Shown: positions 50,601-53,842, counted from the first letter of the stretch. The stretch: DNA of 64,000 nucleotides from Azorinus chamasolen (GCA_963576725.1 OY755240.1:32554620-32618619), one strand, 5' to 3'. A program made the numbers and translations. The notes: generated by a model from the sequence alone, not told the origin.

Positions 50601-52734
50601 TTAACCCATTCCCTCATAGGCTATTTTTAGATCCAACCACTTTGAATAAATCTTCCGAAAAGGAGCATTTACTAGAGAAAAGGACAATTTTAGAATTTTG
50701 TAGTTTGAAACCATTGTGATAAATGGAGCATTTGCTCTTATAGGAGCAGATACTCTCTTTATCACAATGATTTCAACAGGTGATTTTTACAGAGGTGTAG
50801 AAAGGCGTATTTATGGAGGAAAGGGTTAACCCACCCCTGTTGATATTTATTTATGAAATAATGATGTCATGAATATTTATTAGCTGAAGTGTTTATAATA
50901 GCATATGTACACAGGATCTGGTCCTACAGTGTCTACCCTTTCAGTGAGGTTTGGGGTTAACCCATTACCTCATAGGCTATTTTTAGATACAAACTCTTTG
51001 AATAAATCTACCAAAAAGGAGCATTAAATAGAGAAAAGGAAAGTTTAAGAATTTTTTAGTTTGAAACCATTGTGATAAATAGAACATTTGCTCCTACAGG
51101 AGCAAATGCTCTATTTATCACAATGGTTTCAAGAAGTGACTTTTACAGAGTCTTCAAAAGTCGTCAATATGAGGGAATGGGTTAAAGAATCATTTGATTT
51201 AGTTCATAGTAATTCCGCACAAGAAAAATTGTACAAAATCACATATGAAGTATATGGGTGTTGTTTTTAGCTCACCAGAGCACAAAGTGCTCAGGGTGAG
51301 CTTTTGTGATCGCCTGATGTCCGTCGTCCGTCGGCGTGCGTAGTGCGTCGTCCGTCGTCAACAATTTGAACCTTTAAAATTCTTCTCCTCTGAATCTACA
51401 GGGGTCTCAGCTTTCATCTTTGGCACATAGCATCATCTGTAGGTCCTCTACGAATATCTTTGAATATCATCTCCTCTGAAACTGGAAGGTTCTCAGCTTT
51501 CATATTTGGCACATAGCATCATGTTCAGGTCCTCTACAAAAGTTATATAAATTATGCTCCTGTGGTCAAAATTGGCTACACCCCAGGGTGGCCAGTTCTC
51601 TAGCAAACTTATAGCTGACTGCGTTTTTAAGCAGCATCTTCTCTTTGCACATATAGAGGTCATCAGGTCAAGCAGTAGAGAGATGACCAGTGGCTATTTT
51701 TAGTGCACCTGTATCTGGCGCTGTAGCCAGTGTTAGTCTGTCTTAACCCTTTGCCTGTTCTATGTTTATTATTAATTTGAATGCCTGCTGCATATTCATG
51801 AACAAAATAGTTAAAATGAAGTATGGAAGGTGGAACATTGTAGCCATTTTTTTTCCAAATTTCACTACCTACTGAATATTCATCTACAAAATAGTTATAA
51901 TGAAATATAGTAGGTGGAACATTGTAGCCATTTTAGAAACTAAAGGAACAGATATATCAAATTCCATTAACAAACAGAGCAGACCCTGATCAGATGGCTC
52001 CTATAGGAGGCATCTGATCTGGGGCTACTCTGTTTCAAATGTGTGAAAACACGTTTATATGAGGGAAGGGTTAATTAATAATAGTGATTGGCATTATGAT
52101 ATTATTATAACCTGCCCTGCAGTTCAGAAGAAGGGTAAATCATGTAAAGACTCCAGAATGCCAAATTAAAGATTTTAAATAAATTATGAAATAATTTTTA
52201 ACATGAAATTGTATTACTTGAAACTACAATGTATTAAGTTAAACTTATGAATATGAAATTATTATGTAATAATTTATAATAATATTCAAATGCAAAAAAT
52301 CAGTTTGGAATGCTAGGGTACACATACCTGTTCAGAGGAACAGTTGATCGCCTTTAGTCAGAACTTTGTATGGCATTGTTAAAATTATGCCCCTGGGGTT
52401 AAAATTGCCCCCACCCCAGGGGTGGTCAGCTTTCAATAGAAACATATAGTAAAAACATTGAAAATCTTCTCTGAAACTGGAAGGTTCATAACTTCCATAT
52501 TTGGCACATAGCTTCATGTTCAGGTCCTCTACAAATGGTAAATAAATTATGCCCCTGTGGTTAAAATTGGCCCTGCCCCAGGAGTAGCCAGCTTTCAATA
52601 GAAACATAAAGTGAAAACTTTGAAAATCTTCTCCTCTGATTGTCTGGTGAGCGCTTCAGGGCCATCTGGCCCTCTTGTTTATGTTTCAGCAAAGAAAAGA
52701 AGGTCAATTGAGAGGAATGTCTGCTGATGATTGA
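17614..52734 (+). CDS. Class I phosphatidylinositol transfer protein, full gene (10 coding exons)
   Basis: Spliced CDS: 17614-17636, 21397-21427, 26490-26695, 30486-30585, 32400-32477, 39389-39469, 42700-42780, 49188-49283, 50417-50539, 52690-52734. It totals 864 nt and encodes 287 residues; vertebrate PITP alpha has 271. All introns are GT-AG and the reading frame is continuous. The family is a soluble START-like single-domain carrier that exchanges phosphatidylinositol and phosphatidylcholine between membranes and feeds phosphoinositide signalling. Conserved features seen: T79 and K81 in GQYTKK (equivalent to PITP alpha T59/K61, inositol headgroup binding), NAYPYC at 110-115 (N90 and C95 equivalents), S186 (the S166 phosphosite equivalent), KFKWFG at 216-221 (membrane-docking pair W203/W204, here W-F), E264 (E248 equivalent), and the C-terminal GMSADD. 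Class I rather than RdgB type is shown by HLQSKVP and the closely matching tail. Two length differences stand out: about 19 extra residues near 50-74, and about 5 fewer before the AYKL motif. Family call is firm; alpha versus beta orthology cannot be assigned for an invertebrate. Confidence 0.95.
17637..18449. other. PITP intron 1, proximal part
   Basis: No repeat family is recognised here. Two overlapping chance open frames (18028-18292) show no similarity I can name. It may hold intronic regulatory sequence, but nothing specific is visible. Confidence 0.4.
18450..18636 (+). mobile_element. Family A element, left end lost
   Basis: CAGGAGCCATCTAATCAAAG and TCTGTTCTATTTGC form the distal half of the core hairpin. 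TTCTACAGTTTCTTTCTGAG and ATGAATATTCAACAGGTAAA, then GGGTTAA, complete the right half. Confidence 0.6.
18700..19127 (-). mobile_element. Family B elements, rearranged tandem copies
   Basis: Two palindromic centres (GCTCCTATAGAAGCAAATGC and the partial TGTATAGGAGCAAATGCTCT) and two right ends (both TATGAGGGAATGGGTTAA, at 19003-19022 and 19107-19127) occur in succession. This shows duplication within the family. Confidence 0.75.
19128..19552. other. Intron 1 segment with a conserved repeat fragment
   Basis: 19225-19275 reads ATACCGACGTTTCGGTACTT, then ACAAGTACCTTCTTCAGGG, a motif I recall from ends of invertebrate retroelements; the family is uncertain. No other feature is supported. Confidence 0.35.
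19553..19770. mobile_element. Family C hairpin element, rearranged
   Basis: Arms CACCAAACCCTATGTTGCTA with CGCTCCTTAGAATCGTCTCT, and TATAGTGGTCACAACATAGG with GTTTGATGGAGAAAGGACGA, pair with each other. An extra arm fragment (GATTCTAAGGAGTTTGGTGG) lies at the left. Confidence 0.7.
19771..20728. other. Intron 1, no recognised feature
   Basis: Includes short worn fragments with CTCATGAATAATTATG but no complete element and no supported gene. Confidence 0.4.
20729..20972 (-). mobile_element. Family A TTAA-type element
   Basis: ATAACCCTTTCTTCCATGAA, then TATTCATATAAGAAATAAC, GGCAGAAACTGTATAATCAT and the core hairpin, ending TTTACGGGGTAAAGGG. A partial second copy with its own hairpin (ACTCCTACACGAACAGTCTG) follows to 21083. 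Confidence 0.7.
21119..21376 (+). mobile_element. TTAA-type element ending beside PITP exon 2
   Basis: TTAACCCTTCGCTTGCTATT at the left, hairpin GACAGCTGCAGGAGCTGTCT (perfect 20-bp palindrome-like centre), and right end GCAAGAGAAGAGTTAATG. Its right end is 20 bp from the exon 2 boundary. Confidence 0.6.
21397..21427 (+). CDS. PITP coding exon 2 (31 nt)
   Basis: This small exon encodes (Y)[10 protein letters not shown] and lies between a pyrimidine-rich acceptor (ctttctctttcag) and the donor gtaagt. It completes the codon split at the end of exon 1. It matches the RVxLPxxVxE strand of the family. A TTAA-type miniature element ends only about 20 bp upstream, so the acceptor tract directly abuts transposon-derived DNA. 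Confidence 0.92.
21428..22530. other. Intron 2, proximal part
   Basis: An inverted pair is present: CAGGTGCCCTTCGCATGCTA with TGTCTCAACAAT at 21720-21755, and TTGTTGAGACATAGCATGCG with AAGGGCACCTG at 22490-22517. Between them is ~740 bp of AT-rich DNA without coding potential, so this is probably a further non-autonomous inverted-repeat transposon (about 21720-22518). Confidence 0.6.
21720..22518. mobile_element. Putative inverted-repeat transposon in intron 2
   Basis: Ends CAGGTGCCCTTCGCATGCTA and its inverse pair over at least 30 bp; the similarity extends inward (CATCACAAATACATTATTTT against AAAATAATGTATTTGTGATG with small gaps). No transposase. Confidence 0.65.
22588..24143. mobile_element. 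DNA transposon with CAGCAAAATTCACCTGAC ends and TATA duplication
   Basis: Left end GTCCAGCAAAATTCACCTGA at 22588 and inverted right end at 24143 (GTTCAGCAAAATTCACCTGA on the - strand). TATA flanks both sides (22584-22587 and 24144-24147). It interrupts a SINE core and itself hosts the interspersed element at 22848-23872. Confidence 0.75.
22848..23872 (+). mobile_element. Hairpin-headed interspersed element (GAGGGGGTATATA family)
   Basis: Starts CCGCAAATGAAGTTTGAGAG and GGGGTATATAAC, followed by (CTGT)n. Six or more ~120-bp modules follow, with TTCATGAAACTTGGTCAGAA, GATTGTCTTGATAAAATC and CAAAAACTAGGTCACTAGG. It ends TTTAGTGATAGTTCTAGTTT. Same terminal design as the 96-bp satellite source family. 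Confidence 0.7.
24527..24721 (-). mobile_element. Family B element with TTAA on both sides
   Basis: TTAA 24523-24526, TIR CCCTTTACCTCATAGGCTAT, and right TIR ending GAATGTG with TTAA 24722-24725. The palindromic centre is partly deleted (GAGCATTTGCTCCTATAGG retained). Confidence 0.8.
24898..25760 (+). mobile_element. Hairpin-headed interspersed element (TATACCCCACACAAC family)
   Basis: Head TATACCCCACACAACAAAGC with GCATGGGGTATATAG. Four ~150-bp modules follow, with CTCCTACATACATGAGTGG, TGGTACAAATGTTCACC and AAAGGTCAAGGTCACA. The 3' end is GTGACTGTGACAGCTCTTGT. Confidence 0.65.
25768..26198 (+). mobile_element. Hairpin-headed interspersed element (GCCCCC...GGGGGC family)
   Basis: Head TATGCCCCCATAGACGATAG with TCGGGGGCATATTG, then (TCTG)n/(TTTG)n. 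Two modules follow with AACATTGGTCATAACTTTTG and ATAGAGACTTGATATTTGGC. It ends AAACACATCTTGTTTT. It begins directly after the previous element ends. Confidence 0.7.
26199..26489. other. Intron 2, distal part
   Basis: Single-copy-looking sequence ending in the acceptor ttgctgtttcag of exon 3; nothing else recognised. Confidence 0.5.
26490..26695 (+). CDS. PITP coding exon 3
   Basis: Begins [14 protein letters not shown] and carries the glycine-rich [13 protein letters not shown] loop and the [11 protein letters not shown] lipid-headgroup segment (residues 19-86). Relative to PITP alpha, about 19 residues are inserted between NEPF and KGQYT. The inserted part is acidic then basic (DLDDENC, then [13 protein letters not shown]). 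The exon ends in phase 2 before gtaaga. Confidence 0.95.
26800..27045 (-). mobile_element. Family A element, degraded
   Basis: GAATTAATGACATCATGAAT, CACGGCGGACACTGTTGAAT, and a worn hairpin GATCAGATGACTCCTAGAAC; right side TTTGGAGTAAAAGATTAA. Confidence 0.55.
27043..27491 (+). mobile_element. Family A TTAA-type element carrying a nested pogo/mariner-like MITE
   Basis: TTAACCCATTCCCACACTTT at the left, hairpin CAGGCAGCTCCTGTATGTCG, then AAAACCATGTGTACATTTAC. After the nested MITE it resumes with AAAAATTCAGCTTATCAATA and ends GACAGGGAAAGGGTTGAA. Confidence 0.7.
27215..27417. mobile_element. TA-flanked MITE (CAGTAAACCCCT ends), pogo/mariner-like
   Basis: Ends CAGTAAACCCCTGCTAATGC and the inverted GCATTAGAGGGGTTTTACTA, flanked by TA. 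The interior is a near-perfect hairpin centred on CTCCTAAGAG: GCAGAAAGCTCCTAAGAGCT, then TTCTGCATAAC. TA target and CAGT termini fit Tc1/mariner-pogo MITEs. Confidence 0.75.
27492..28139. other. Intron 3 segment with a C/G homopolymer
   Basis: Non-repetitive except for a ~22-bp C run at 27931-27953 preceded by GGAGTTGA. No gene is supported; the - strand frame reading through it (poly-Gly) is a by-product. Confidence 0.5.
28265..28915 (+). mobile_element. SINE core interrupted by interspersed-element fragments
   Basis: Core start GTGAGGAAGAGTTCCAGTTG with GCTTGCTGTAGG (28274-28310). Core end GGGGTCTTCCTCCACCTGCA with GTGACATAAAACCCC (28845-28905). Between are fragments of two hairpin-headed families: TCTGTCTGTCCATCACACTT at 28385-28410 and GTTGAGAGGGGGTATAACGG near 28653, ending TTTAATGATAGTTTGTTC. 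Confidence 0.55.
29135..30225 (+). mobile_element. Hairpin-headed interspersed element (TATACCCCCCACAACG family)
   Basis: Head TATACCCCCCACAACGAAGT with G-run TTATACTGG, GTCC tract, then the 231-bp insertion (29215-29445). Modules follow with GTTATCTCCCC, TGGAAGTGGTTAGAGATATT and CTGGTTGAATAATTTTTG. It ends GGGGGGTATTCATTAGCCTT, then TGGCTTACAGTTCTAGTT. Confidence 0.7.
29215..29445 (+). mobile_element. 231-bp inverted-end element with TTAGGG motif, copy 1
   Basis: Ends GGGTAGTTGTGTGACTTTTT and the exact inverse at the right. Interior: tandem ATTAACCTGGCCAT(C/T)TCTTG repeats, ATAGGGTTAGGGTTAGC (two TTAGGG), and the inverted TTTTTCTTGTGGGACTAG / CTAGTCCCACAAGAAAA pair. Almost identical to copies at 40035 and 43846. 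Confidence 0.9.
30486..30585 (+). CDS. PITP coding exon 4
   Basis: Encodes residues 87-120 (starting [12 protein letters not shown] and ending in [11 protein letters not shown]) after a tttaacag acceptor; the donor is gtaagt. N110 and C115 match the conserved lipid-pocket residues N90 and C95 of PITP alpha. It completes the AGT serine codon split with exon 3. Confidence 0.95.
30617..30845 (-). mobile_element. Family B element, nearly complete
   Basis: CCCATTACTTCATAGGCTAT at the left, perfect centre GTTCCTATAGGAGCAAATGC, right TIR TATGAGGGAATGGGTTAA (TTAA 30842-30845). Lies 30 bp after exon 4. Confidence 0.85.
30846..30975 (-). mobile_element. Family A right half
   Basis: GGAAACAGAGCAGACCCTGA, GGCTCCAACAGGAGCC, and TTTATGGAGTAAAGGGTTAA. 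Shares its left TTAA boundary with the family B copy. Confidence 0.65.
30985..32197 (+). mobile_element. Interspersed element body (GGGGAGACATATTG family) with inserted SINE
   Basis: Head lost. Five modules with CGATAACTCCTATATGGCTC, GCCATTGGATTGAAACTTCA and GTGTCATGCACAAGGTCC. The 3' terminus GTTTTTGTGACAAAAAC then CTCTAGTTC is intact at 32175-32197. A SINE splits GGGGAGAC|ATCCG just before the end. Confidence 0.7.
31858..32167 (+). mobile_element. tRNA-derived SINE
   Basis: tRNA-like head with A box TGGTCTAGTGG (31870-31880) and B box GGTTCAAATCC (31913-31923), cloverleaf-like to CCCGGTCCCACC. The body has GGGGTTAAAATGGGTACCTG, and the tail is a T run. The core resembles a deeply conserved metazoan SINE domain (I recall Nin-type); this is inference. 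The empty site at 41299-41320 defines both ends. Confidence 0.8.
32400..32477 (+). CDS. PITP coding exon 5
   Basis: Encodes residues 121-146 ([18 protein letters not shown] and onward) between a gcatttcag acceptor and a gtgagt donor. It aligns with the NEYMKEDFLIKIET segment of vertebrate PITP. Phase 0 at both ends. Confidence 0.93.
32478..32582. other. Intron 5 start
   Basis: Short non-repetitive interval between exon 5 and a family B element. Confidence 0.4.
32633..33965. mobile_element. 1.33-kb DNA transposon, CAGAGGTGAGAA ends, TTTTAA duplication
   Basis: Left CAGAGGTGAGAAT, right inverse CAGGGGTGAGAATGGCTG, with TTTTAA on both sides (32627-32632, 33966-33971). It contains a GC-rich patch (GGGGGCTTCGCCTCC and GAACCCCCCAC, 33848-33880) and no recognisable transposase. 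The termini look hAT-like, but a 6-bp duplication is not the usual 8 bp, so superfamily is open. Confidence 0.8.
34067..35563 (+). mobile_element. Hairpin-headed interspersed element (AGCTCACCAGAGC family), copy 1
   Basis: Head TTTTAGCTCACCAGAGCACA, then AAGTGCTCAGGGTGAGC, GTCCGTCGTCCGTCG tract. Modules carry CTTCTCCTCTGAATCTACAG, TTTGGCACATAG and GGTCCTCTACAAAAGTTAT. The end is TGTCTGGTGAGCG, GGGCCATTCTGGCCCTCTTG. It carries an internal duplication at 35041-35320. Confidence 0.8.
35041..35320. repeat. Tandem duplication, two 140-bp copies
   Basis: Both copies run ACTACACA...TTTCTTT through CAGAAGTTCAGTCTCATT and AACAGATCAGGCCCCACATT (or a close variant) to GGTGGGAGAATCC. Each contains an inverted pair TCAGGCCC/GGGCCCTGA, hence a hairpin. 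Confidence 0.85.
35792..35914 (-). mobile_element. Family A element, partial
   Basis: AATTCCATTAGCAAACGACA, perfect centre GGCTCCTATAGGAGCC, and right end ATATGAAGGAAAGGGTTAA. Confidence 0.65.
35915..36260. other. Intron 5 segment, no recognised feature
   Basis: Non-repetitive sequence before the 44-bp array. Confidence 0.4.
36261..37796. repeat. 44-bp tandem array interrupted by a transposon
   Basis: About six units of TATAGCCTTATCAAATGTCA, TGTATAGTCAG(A/G)GGCACTGGTCTG (44 bp) run from 36261 to 36530, and three more from 37660 to 37796. The sequence between is an inserted DNA transposon, so this was one array of about nine copies. Confidence 0.95.
36531..37659. mobile_element. 1129-bp foldback transposon with ~240-bp TIRs and TATAGC duplication
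   Basis: Left terminus CCACTGGCACTTGATCGAAA; the right terminus is its inverse. The arms match at roughly 80% over about 240 bp. Flanked by TATAGC at 36525-36530 and 37660-37665; the host array proves that the 6 bp were duplicated. The interior has GACGTCAT motifs (37113-37132). The 158-residue frame at 36541-37017 is arm sequence; no transposase domain is recognisable. Confidence 0.9.
37797..38240 (+). mobile_element. Body fragment of the GAGGGGGTATATA interspersed family
   Basis: GCATTGCAGAATTATCTTCC, CTTGAACTTTGAATATT and GCCTGTTACATGGGTAGTTG are shared with 43470-46060. The fragment continues after a family A insertion to its 3' end at 38806 (GGGGGTATTCATCACCATTA, then CTGATAGTTCTGGTT). 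Confidence 0.65.
38245..38486 (+). mobile_element. Family A element, complete, TTAA both sides
   Basis: TTAA 38241-38244 and 38487-38490. TIRs CCCTTTCCTTCATATGAA and ACAGGGAAAGGG. Core hairpin is nearly perfect: CAAACAGAGTAGACCCAGAT, CAGACGGCTCCTATAGGAGC, CGTCTGATCAGGGTCTGCTC. It sits inside an interspersed-element body. Confidence 0.9.
38487..38806 (+). mobile_element. Continuation of the interspersed element, with 3' end
   Basis: Resumes the body interrupted at 38240 and ends GTGTGGGGGTATTCATCACC, ATTACTGATAGTTCTGGTT. This terminal stretch is the single-copy counterpart of the 96-bp satellite unit. Confidence 0.65.
38950..39175. mobile_element. TTAA-type element, divergent family
   Basis: GTTAACCCTTACACTGAACA at the left; hairpin with AACAGTGCAGACCTTGTTGG and AGCCCTCTCATCTTGGTCCA. 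The right end is unclear. A related copy lies at 57035-57250. Confidence 0.5.
39205..39300. mobile_element. Short hairpin element (TTTCTCCGCCAGACTCTATC arms)
   Basis: Left arm TTTCTCCGCCAGACTCTATC, then TTGCTATTATTC; right arm TAGCAGCAAGATAGGGTTTG, then GCTGAGAAAT. It is the short-loop relative of the element that holds the 0.6-2.1 kb minisatellite. Confidence 0.75.
39389..39469 (+). CDS. PITP coding exon 6
   Basis: Encodes residues 147-173 ([18 protein letters not shown] and onward), aligning with the VHKLEPEAWK...YIDIAD segment. Acceptor tatatttcag; donor gttagt, weaker than the other donors. The preceding intron is the longest at 6911 bp and holds several nested transposons. Confidence 0.92.
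39545..39728. mobile_element. Family C hairpin element
   Basis: CAAGAATAACTCCTTTATTT, CTCCACCAAGCCCTATACTG, then the inverse GTGGTCACAGTATAGGGATC, ending GTTATCTGTAGCTCTG. The loop is shortened. Confidence 0.75.
39940..41335 (+). mobile_element. Hairpin-headed interspersed element (GGGGGAGACATATTG family), complete
   Basis: Head TATGTCTCCCCCCCATATTT with ATATGGGGGAGACATATTG, GTCC tract, the 231-bp insertion (40035-40265). About six modules follow (CGATAACTCCTATATGACTC; GTGTCATGCACAAGGTCCAT). The 3' end is GAGGGGAGACATCCGTTTTT, GTGACAAAAACCTCTAGTTG, uninterrupted. A second related fragment (39745-39940) precedes it. Confidence 0.75.
40035..40265 (+). mobile_element. 231-bp inverted-end element, copy 2
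   Basis: Same length and almost the same sequence as the copy at 29215, with two TTAGGG units and the same flanks (CACTCACCAAA on the left, ATTTGTTAGCATGTCCGTC on the right). Confidence 0.9.
41336..42195. other. Intron 6 segment
   Basis: Mostly unrecognised. 41940-42180 holds worn family A pieces (GACCCAGATCAGATGGCTCC; TTTGCAAAATGAGTAGACAC). No gene is supported; the paired open frames at 41455-41786 overlap on opposite strands without similarity. Confidence 0.4.
42197..42329. mobile_element. pogo-like MITE (CAGTCAAGTCTCGATTATTC ends)
   Basis: TACAGTCAAGTCTCGATTAT at the left and the inverse GAATAATCGAGATTTTACTG at the right. CAGT termini and TA-type flank fit pogo/mariner MITEs, although the right TA is degraded to TGC. 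Confidence 0.65.
42358..42547. mobile_element. Family C hairpin element, best-preserved copy
   Basis: Arm CTCCACCAAACCCTTTGTTG, TGACCACTCTTTAGAATTGT, inverse arm ATTCTAAAGAGCGGTCACAA, CATAGGGTTTGATGGGAAAA. Outer ends carry ACAGATAACAGG and TTTACGCATCATATC. Confidence 0.8.
42571..42670 (+). repeat. 24-bp tandem array beside exon 7
   Basis: Four to five units of GAGTTACGTGAAGGAAAGGG plus TAAA. The purine-rich array ends about 30 bp before the exon 7 acceptor. Its seed resembles the GGGAAAGAGTTA end of TTAA-type elements. Confidence 0.9.
42700..42780 (+). CDS. PITP coding exon 7
   Basis: Encodes residues 174-200 ([20 protein letters not shown] and onward to NPNWK). S186 is equivalent to the S166 phosphorylation site of PITP alpha. 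Acceptor ttctgttgtag, donor gtaaga. A purine-rich 24-bp tandem array ends about 30 bp upstream of the acceptor, so the branch-point region is squeezed into a short window. Confidence 0.94.
43014..43215 (+). mobile_element. Family A element
   Basis: TTAACCCTTTACTCCATAGA at the left; CTCCTAGGAGCCGTTTGATC centre; TTCTACAGTTTCTGCAATGG. The right end is replaced by the start of an interspersed element (ATTAATACCCCTGCAAAC). Confidence 0.65.
43846..44082 (+). mobile_element. 237-bp inverted-end element, copy 3 (three TTAGGG units)
   Basis: Like the copies at 29215 and 40035 but 6 bp longer because ATAGGGTTAGGGTTAGGGTT holds a third telomere-type hexamer. Confidence 0.9.
44440..45590 (+). repeat. 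~155-bp tandem modules (eight copies)
   Basis: Each copy has TTTGGTATGTAGCATGATCT, ATGGTCCTCTACAAA, TTCAAATTATGACCCC, GGGCTTATCAGTTTTTCAT and AACTGTAAGGCCTAGACC. Copies are closely similar, so amplification is recent compared with the equivalent modules in the other two copies of this family. Confidence 0.9.
46057..48715 (+). repeat. 96-bp satellite array with 576-bp higher-order repeat
   Basis: About 28 units of 96 bp: TTTGGTCCTGTTACATGGGT, AGTTGRTGTCACAAACTTGG, ATTTGCAATCAAAGCTGCCG, TGTGGGGGTATTCATCACCR, TTAGTGATAGCTCTAG. Variant positions (GRTG, CMAAG, CCRTTAG, GRGTAG) repeat in blocks of six units. For example, the block starting 47113 and the block starting 47689 are offset by 576 bp. 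The last two units are shortened to roughly 80 bp. Because 96 is divisible by three, long repetitive open frames result; they are not genes. Confidence 0.97.
48860..49084 (-). mobile_element. Family B element
   Basis: TAACCCATCCCCGCATATGG at the left, centre GTTCCACTGGAGCAAATGTT, right TIR TATGAGGGAATGGGTTAA (TTAA 49081-49084). It lies 103 bp before exon 8. Confidence 0.8.
49188..49283 (+). CDS. PITP coding exon 8
   Basis: Encodes residues 201-232, including [21 protein letters not shown]219-F220 corresponds to the W203-W204 membrane-docking pair of PITP alpha, so the second aromatic is Phe. The stretch between NWK and AYKL is about five residues shorter than in vertebrates. Acceptor atttcag; donor gtaagt. 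Confidence 0.95.
49412..49589. mobile_element. Hairpin MITE (GGGTCCATGCTTATAAA ends), copy 1
   Basis: Near-perfect palindrome: GGGTCCATGCTTATAAAGCT ... CTCAAGCTTTTGATTGGTCA ... inverse ... TTTATAAGCATGGACCC. The left arm has an internal duplication of GTTCTCAAGCTTTTGATTGG. It lies within a family A core. A second copy is at 61147. Confidence 0.9.
49795..50047 (+). mobile_element. Family A element
   Basis: TTTTCTTCATACAAACGCTT at the left, AACAGAGTATACCCAGATCA, AGAGACCGTCTGATCAGGGC hairpin, ATTCATGGGTACATGCCATT, right end ATTCAACACAGGGAATAGGT. TIRs are mutated. Confidence 0.65.
50156..50406 (+). mobile_element. Poly-C tract plus interspersed-element fragment
   Basis: A ~24-bp C run (50157-50180), then GGGTGCATATTATTTTTCCT, ACATTGGCTATAATTTTGTT and the 3' end AAACACATCTTGTTTC, matching the family at 25768-26198. 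It ends 10 bp before exon 9. Confidence 0.65.
50417..50539 (+). CDS. PITP coding exon 9
   Basis: Encodes residues 233-273 (starting [20 protein letters not shown]), which contains E264 in RRIEDKT, equivalent to E248. Acceptor ctttttcag; donor gtatgt. Matches the HRQLFCWLDKW...DDIRRMEEET region of the family. Confidence 0.95.
50605..50825 (-). mobile_element. Chimeric family B/A element, TTAA both sides
   Basis: TTAA 50601-50604 and 50826-50829. Left half is family B (CCCATTCCCTCATAGGCTAT; GAGCATTTGCTCTTATAGG). The right end is family A (GTAGAAAGGCGTATTTATGG, AGGAAAGGG). Confidence 0.85.
50961..51181 (-). mobile_element. Family B element, complete, TTAA both sides
   Basis: TTAA 50957-50960 and 51182-51185. 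TIRs CCCATTACCTCATAGGCTAT and TATGAGGGAATGGG. Perfect centre GAGCAAATGCTC preceded by TTTGCTCCTACAGGAGC. The arms GAAACCATTGTGATAAATAG and inverse pair exactly. Confidence 0.9.
51267..52678 (+). mobile_element. Hairpin-headed interspersed element (AGCTCACCAGAGC family), copy 3
   Basis: Head TTTTAGCTCACCAGAGCACA, AAGTGCTCAGGGTGAGC, GTCC/GTGC tract, CTCTGAAACTGGAAGGTTCT modules. A family A element (about 51742-52074) is inserted. The end is TCTGGTGAGCGCTTCAGGGC, CATCTGGCCCTCTTGTTT. It ends 11 bp before the last PITP exon. Confidence 0.8.
51742..52074 (-). mobile_element. Family A-type element with duplicated segment
   Basis: TTAACCCTTTGCCTGTTCTA at the left; the stretch TGCTGCATATTCATGAACAA ... 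GGAACATTGTAGCCATTTT occurs twice; perfect-type centre GGCTCCTATAGGAGGC; right end TATATGAGGGAAGGGTTAA. Confidence 0.75.
52690..52734 (+). CDS. PITP terminal coding exon (stop TGA)
   Basis: Encodes [14 protein letters not shown] followed by TGA, matching the RQKDPVKGMTADD end of class I PITPs. The acceptor atgtttcag directly follows the 3' end (CCCTCTTGTTT) of an interspersed element, so that insertion lies only about 10 bp from the splice site. Confidence 0.93.
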   Translation, partial: QRKEGQLRGMSADD

Positions 52735-52978
52735 TGCTGAACAGTTACATTAGGGCAGCTTCATATTTCACACAGGAACACATTTTTTGCACGTGAATCA
52801 GGTTGACTGTGATACTGGGAGGTTGCATGGGAGCTGACCACATTCTGTAACAAGGAGACATCTCCATGGCGACAGTGCTTGATCCTTGTGCAATACTACT
52901 ACTGACCATGTCACTCTCATTTCACTGTATACACCTGTGTTTCCATCACTTTCAGTTGACAGTAATTAATGACATTAG

Positions 52979-53225
52979 TAAAACCCTTTACCTGATGAAT
53001 ATTCATGTATTAAAGAAATAACAACATGAATATTAATTCATTGAATTTTTATCCTAGCGTTATGAACAATGTTTTTTTTTACCACTTTAGAAATTGAAGA
53101 ATCATATCTATGTTATTTCATAAACAGAATAGACCTTGATCAGACAGCTCCCACAGGAGCTGTCTGATCTAGGTCTACTCTGTTTGCAAAGGCATATAAA
53201 GGCATGTCTTTCAGGTAAACGGTTG
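52979..53225 (-). mobile_element. Family A element in the presumed 3' UTR
   Basis: AAACCCTTTACCTGATGAAT, AATAACAACATGAATATTAA, hairpin GACAGCTCCCACAGGAGCTG, right end TTTCAGGTAAACGGTTGA. TTAA sites are mutated. Confidence 0.7.
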
Positions 53226-53349
53226 ATACCCATTCCACATAATTTATAAAATGGACAATGTATCATGTTGTTGATTGAAATGTAATTTGCTGTAATTTTA
53301 GAAGTTACTGCTAGGTCTATTAATGGAGAATTGTTATGTTTAGTACTAA

Positions 53350-53842
53350 CTAGTGAAGACTCTGATCAGGTGCTGCCTCAAGATCTAGTGAAGACTCAGA
53401 TCAGGTGCTGCATCAAGATCTAGTGAAGACTCTGATCAGGTGCTGCATCAAGATCTAGTGAAGACTCAGATCAGGTGCTGCATCAAGATCTAGTGAAGAC
53501 TCTGATCAGGTGCTGCATCAAGATCTAGTGAAGACTCTGATCAGGTGCTGCATCAAGATCTAGTGAAGACTCAGATCAGGTGCTGCATCAAGATCTAGTG
53601 AAGACTCTGATCAGGTGCTGCATCAAGATCTAGTGAAGACTCTGATCAGGTGCTGCATCAAGATCTAGTGAAGACTCTGATCAGGTGCTGCATCAAGATC
53701 TAGTGAAGACTCAGCTCAGGTGCTGCATCAAGATCTAGTGAAGACTCTGATCAGGTGCTGCATCAAGATCTAGTGAAGACTCAGCTCAGGTGCTGCATCA
53801 AGATCTAGTGAAGACTCTGATCAGGTGCTGCCTCAAGATCTT
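53350..53842. repeat. 35-bp tandem array (14 units)
   Basis: Units of TCTAGTGAAGACTC(T/A)GAT, CAGGTGCTGCATCAAGA, perfectly spaced at 35 bp. The A/T and G variants alternate irregularly. There are no unique spacers. Confidence 0.97.

Noticed and set aside
53350..53842. Possible CRISPR array (regular 35-bp spacing)
   Set aside because: Units are contiguous with no unique spacers and the context is a eukaryotic gene; it is a simple tandem array.
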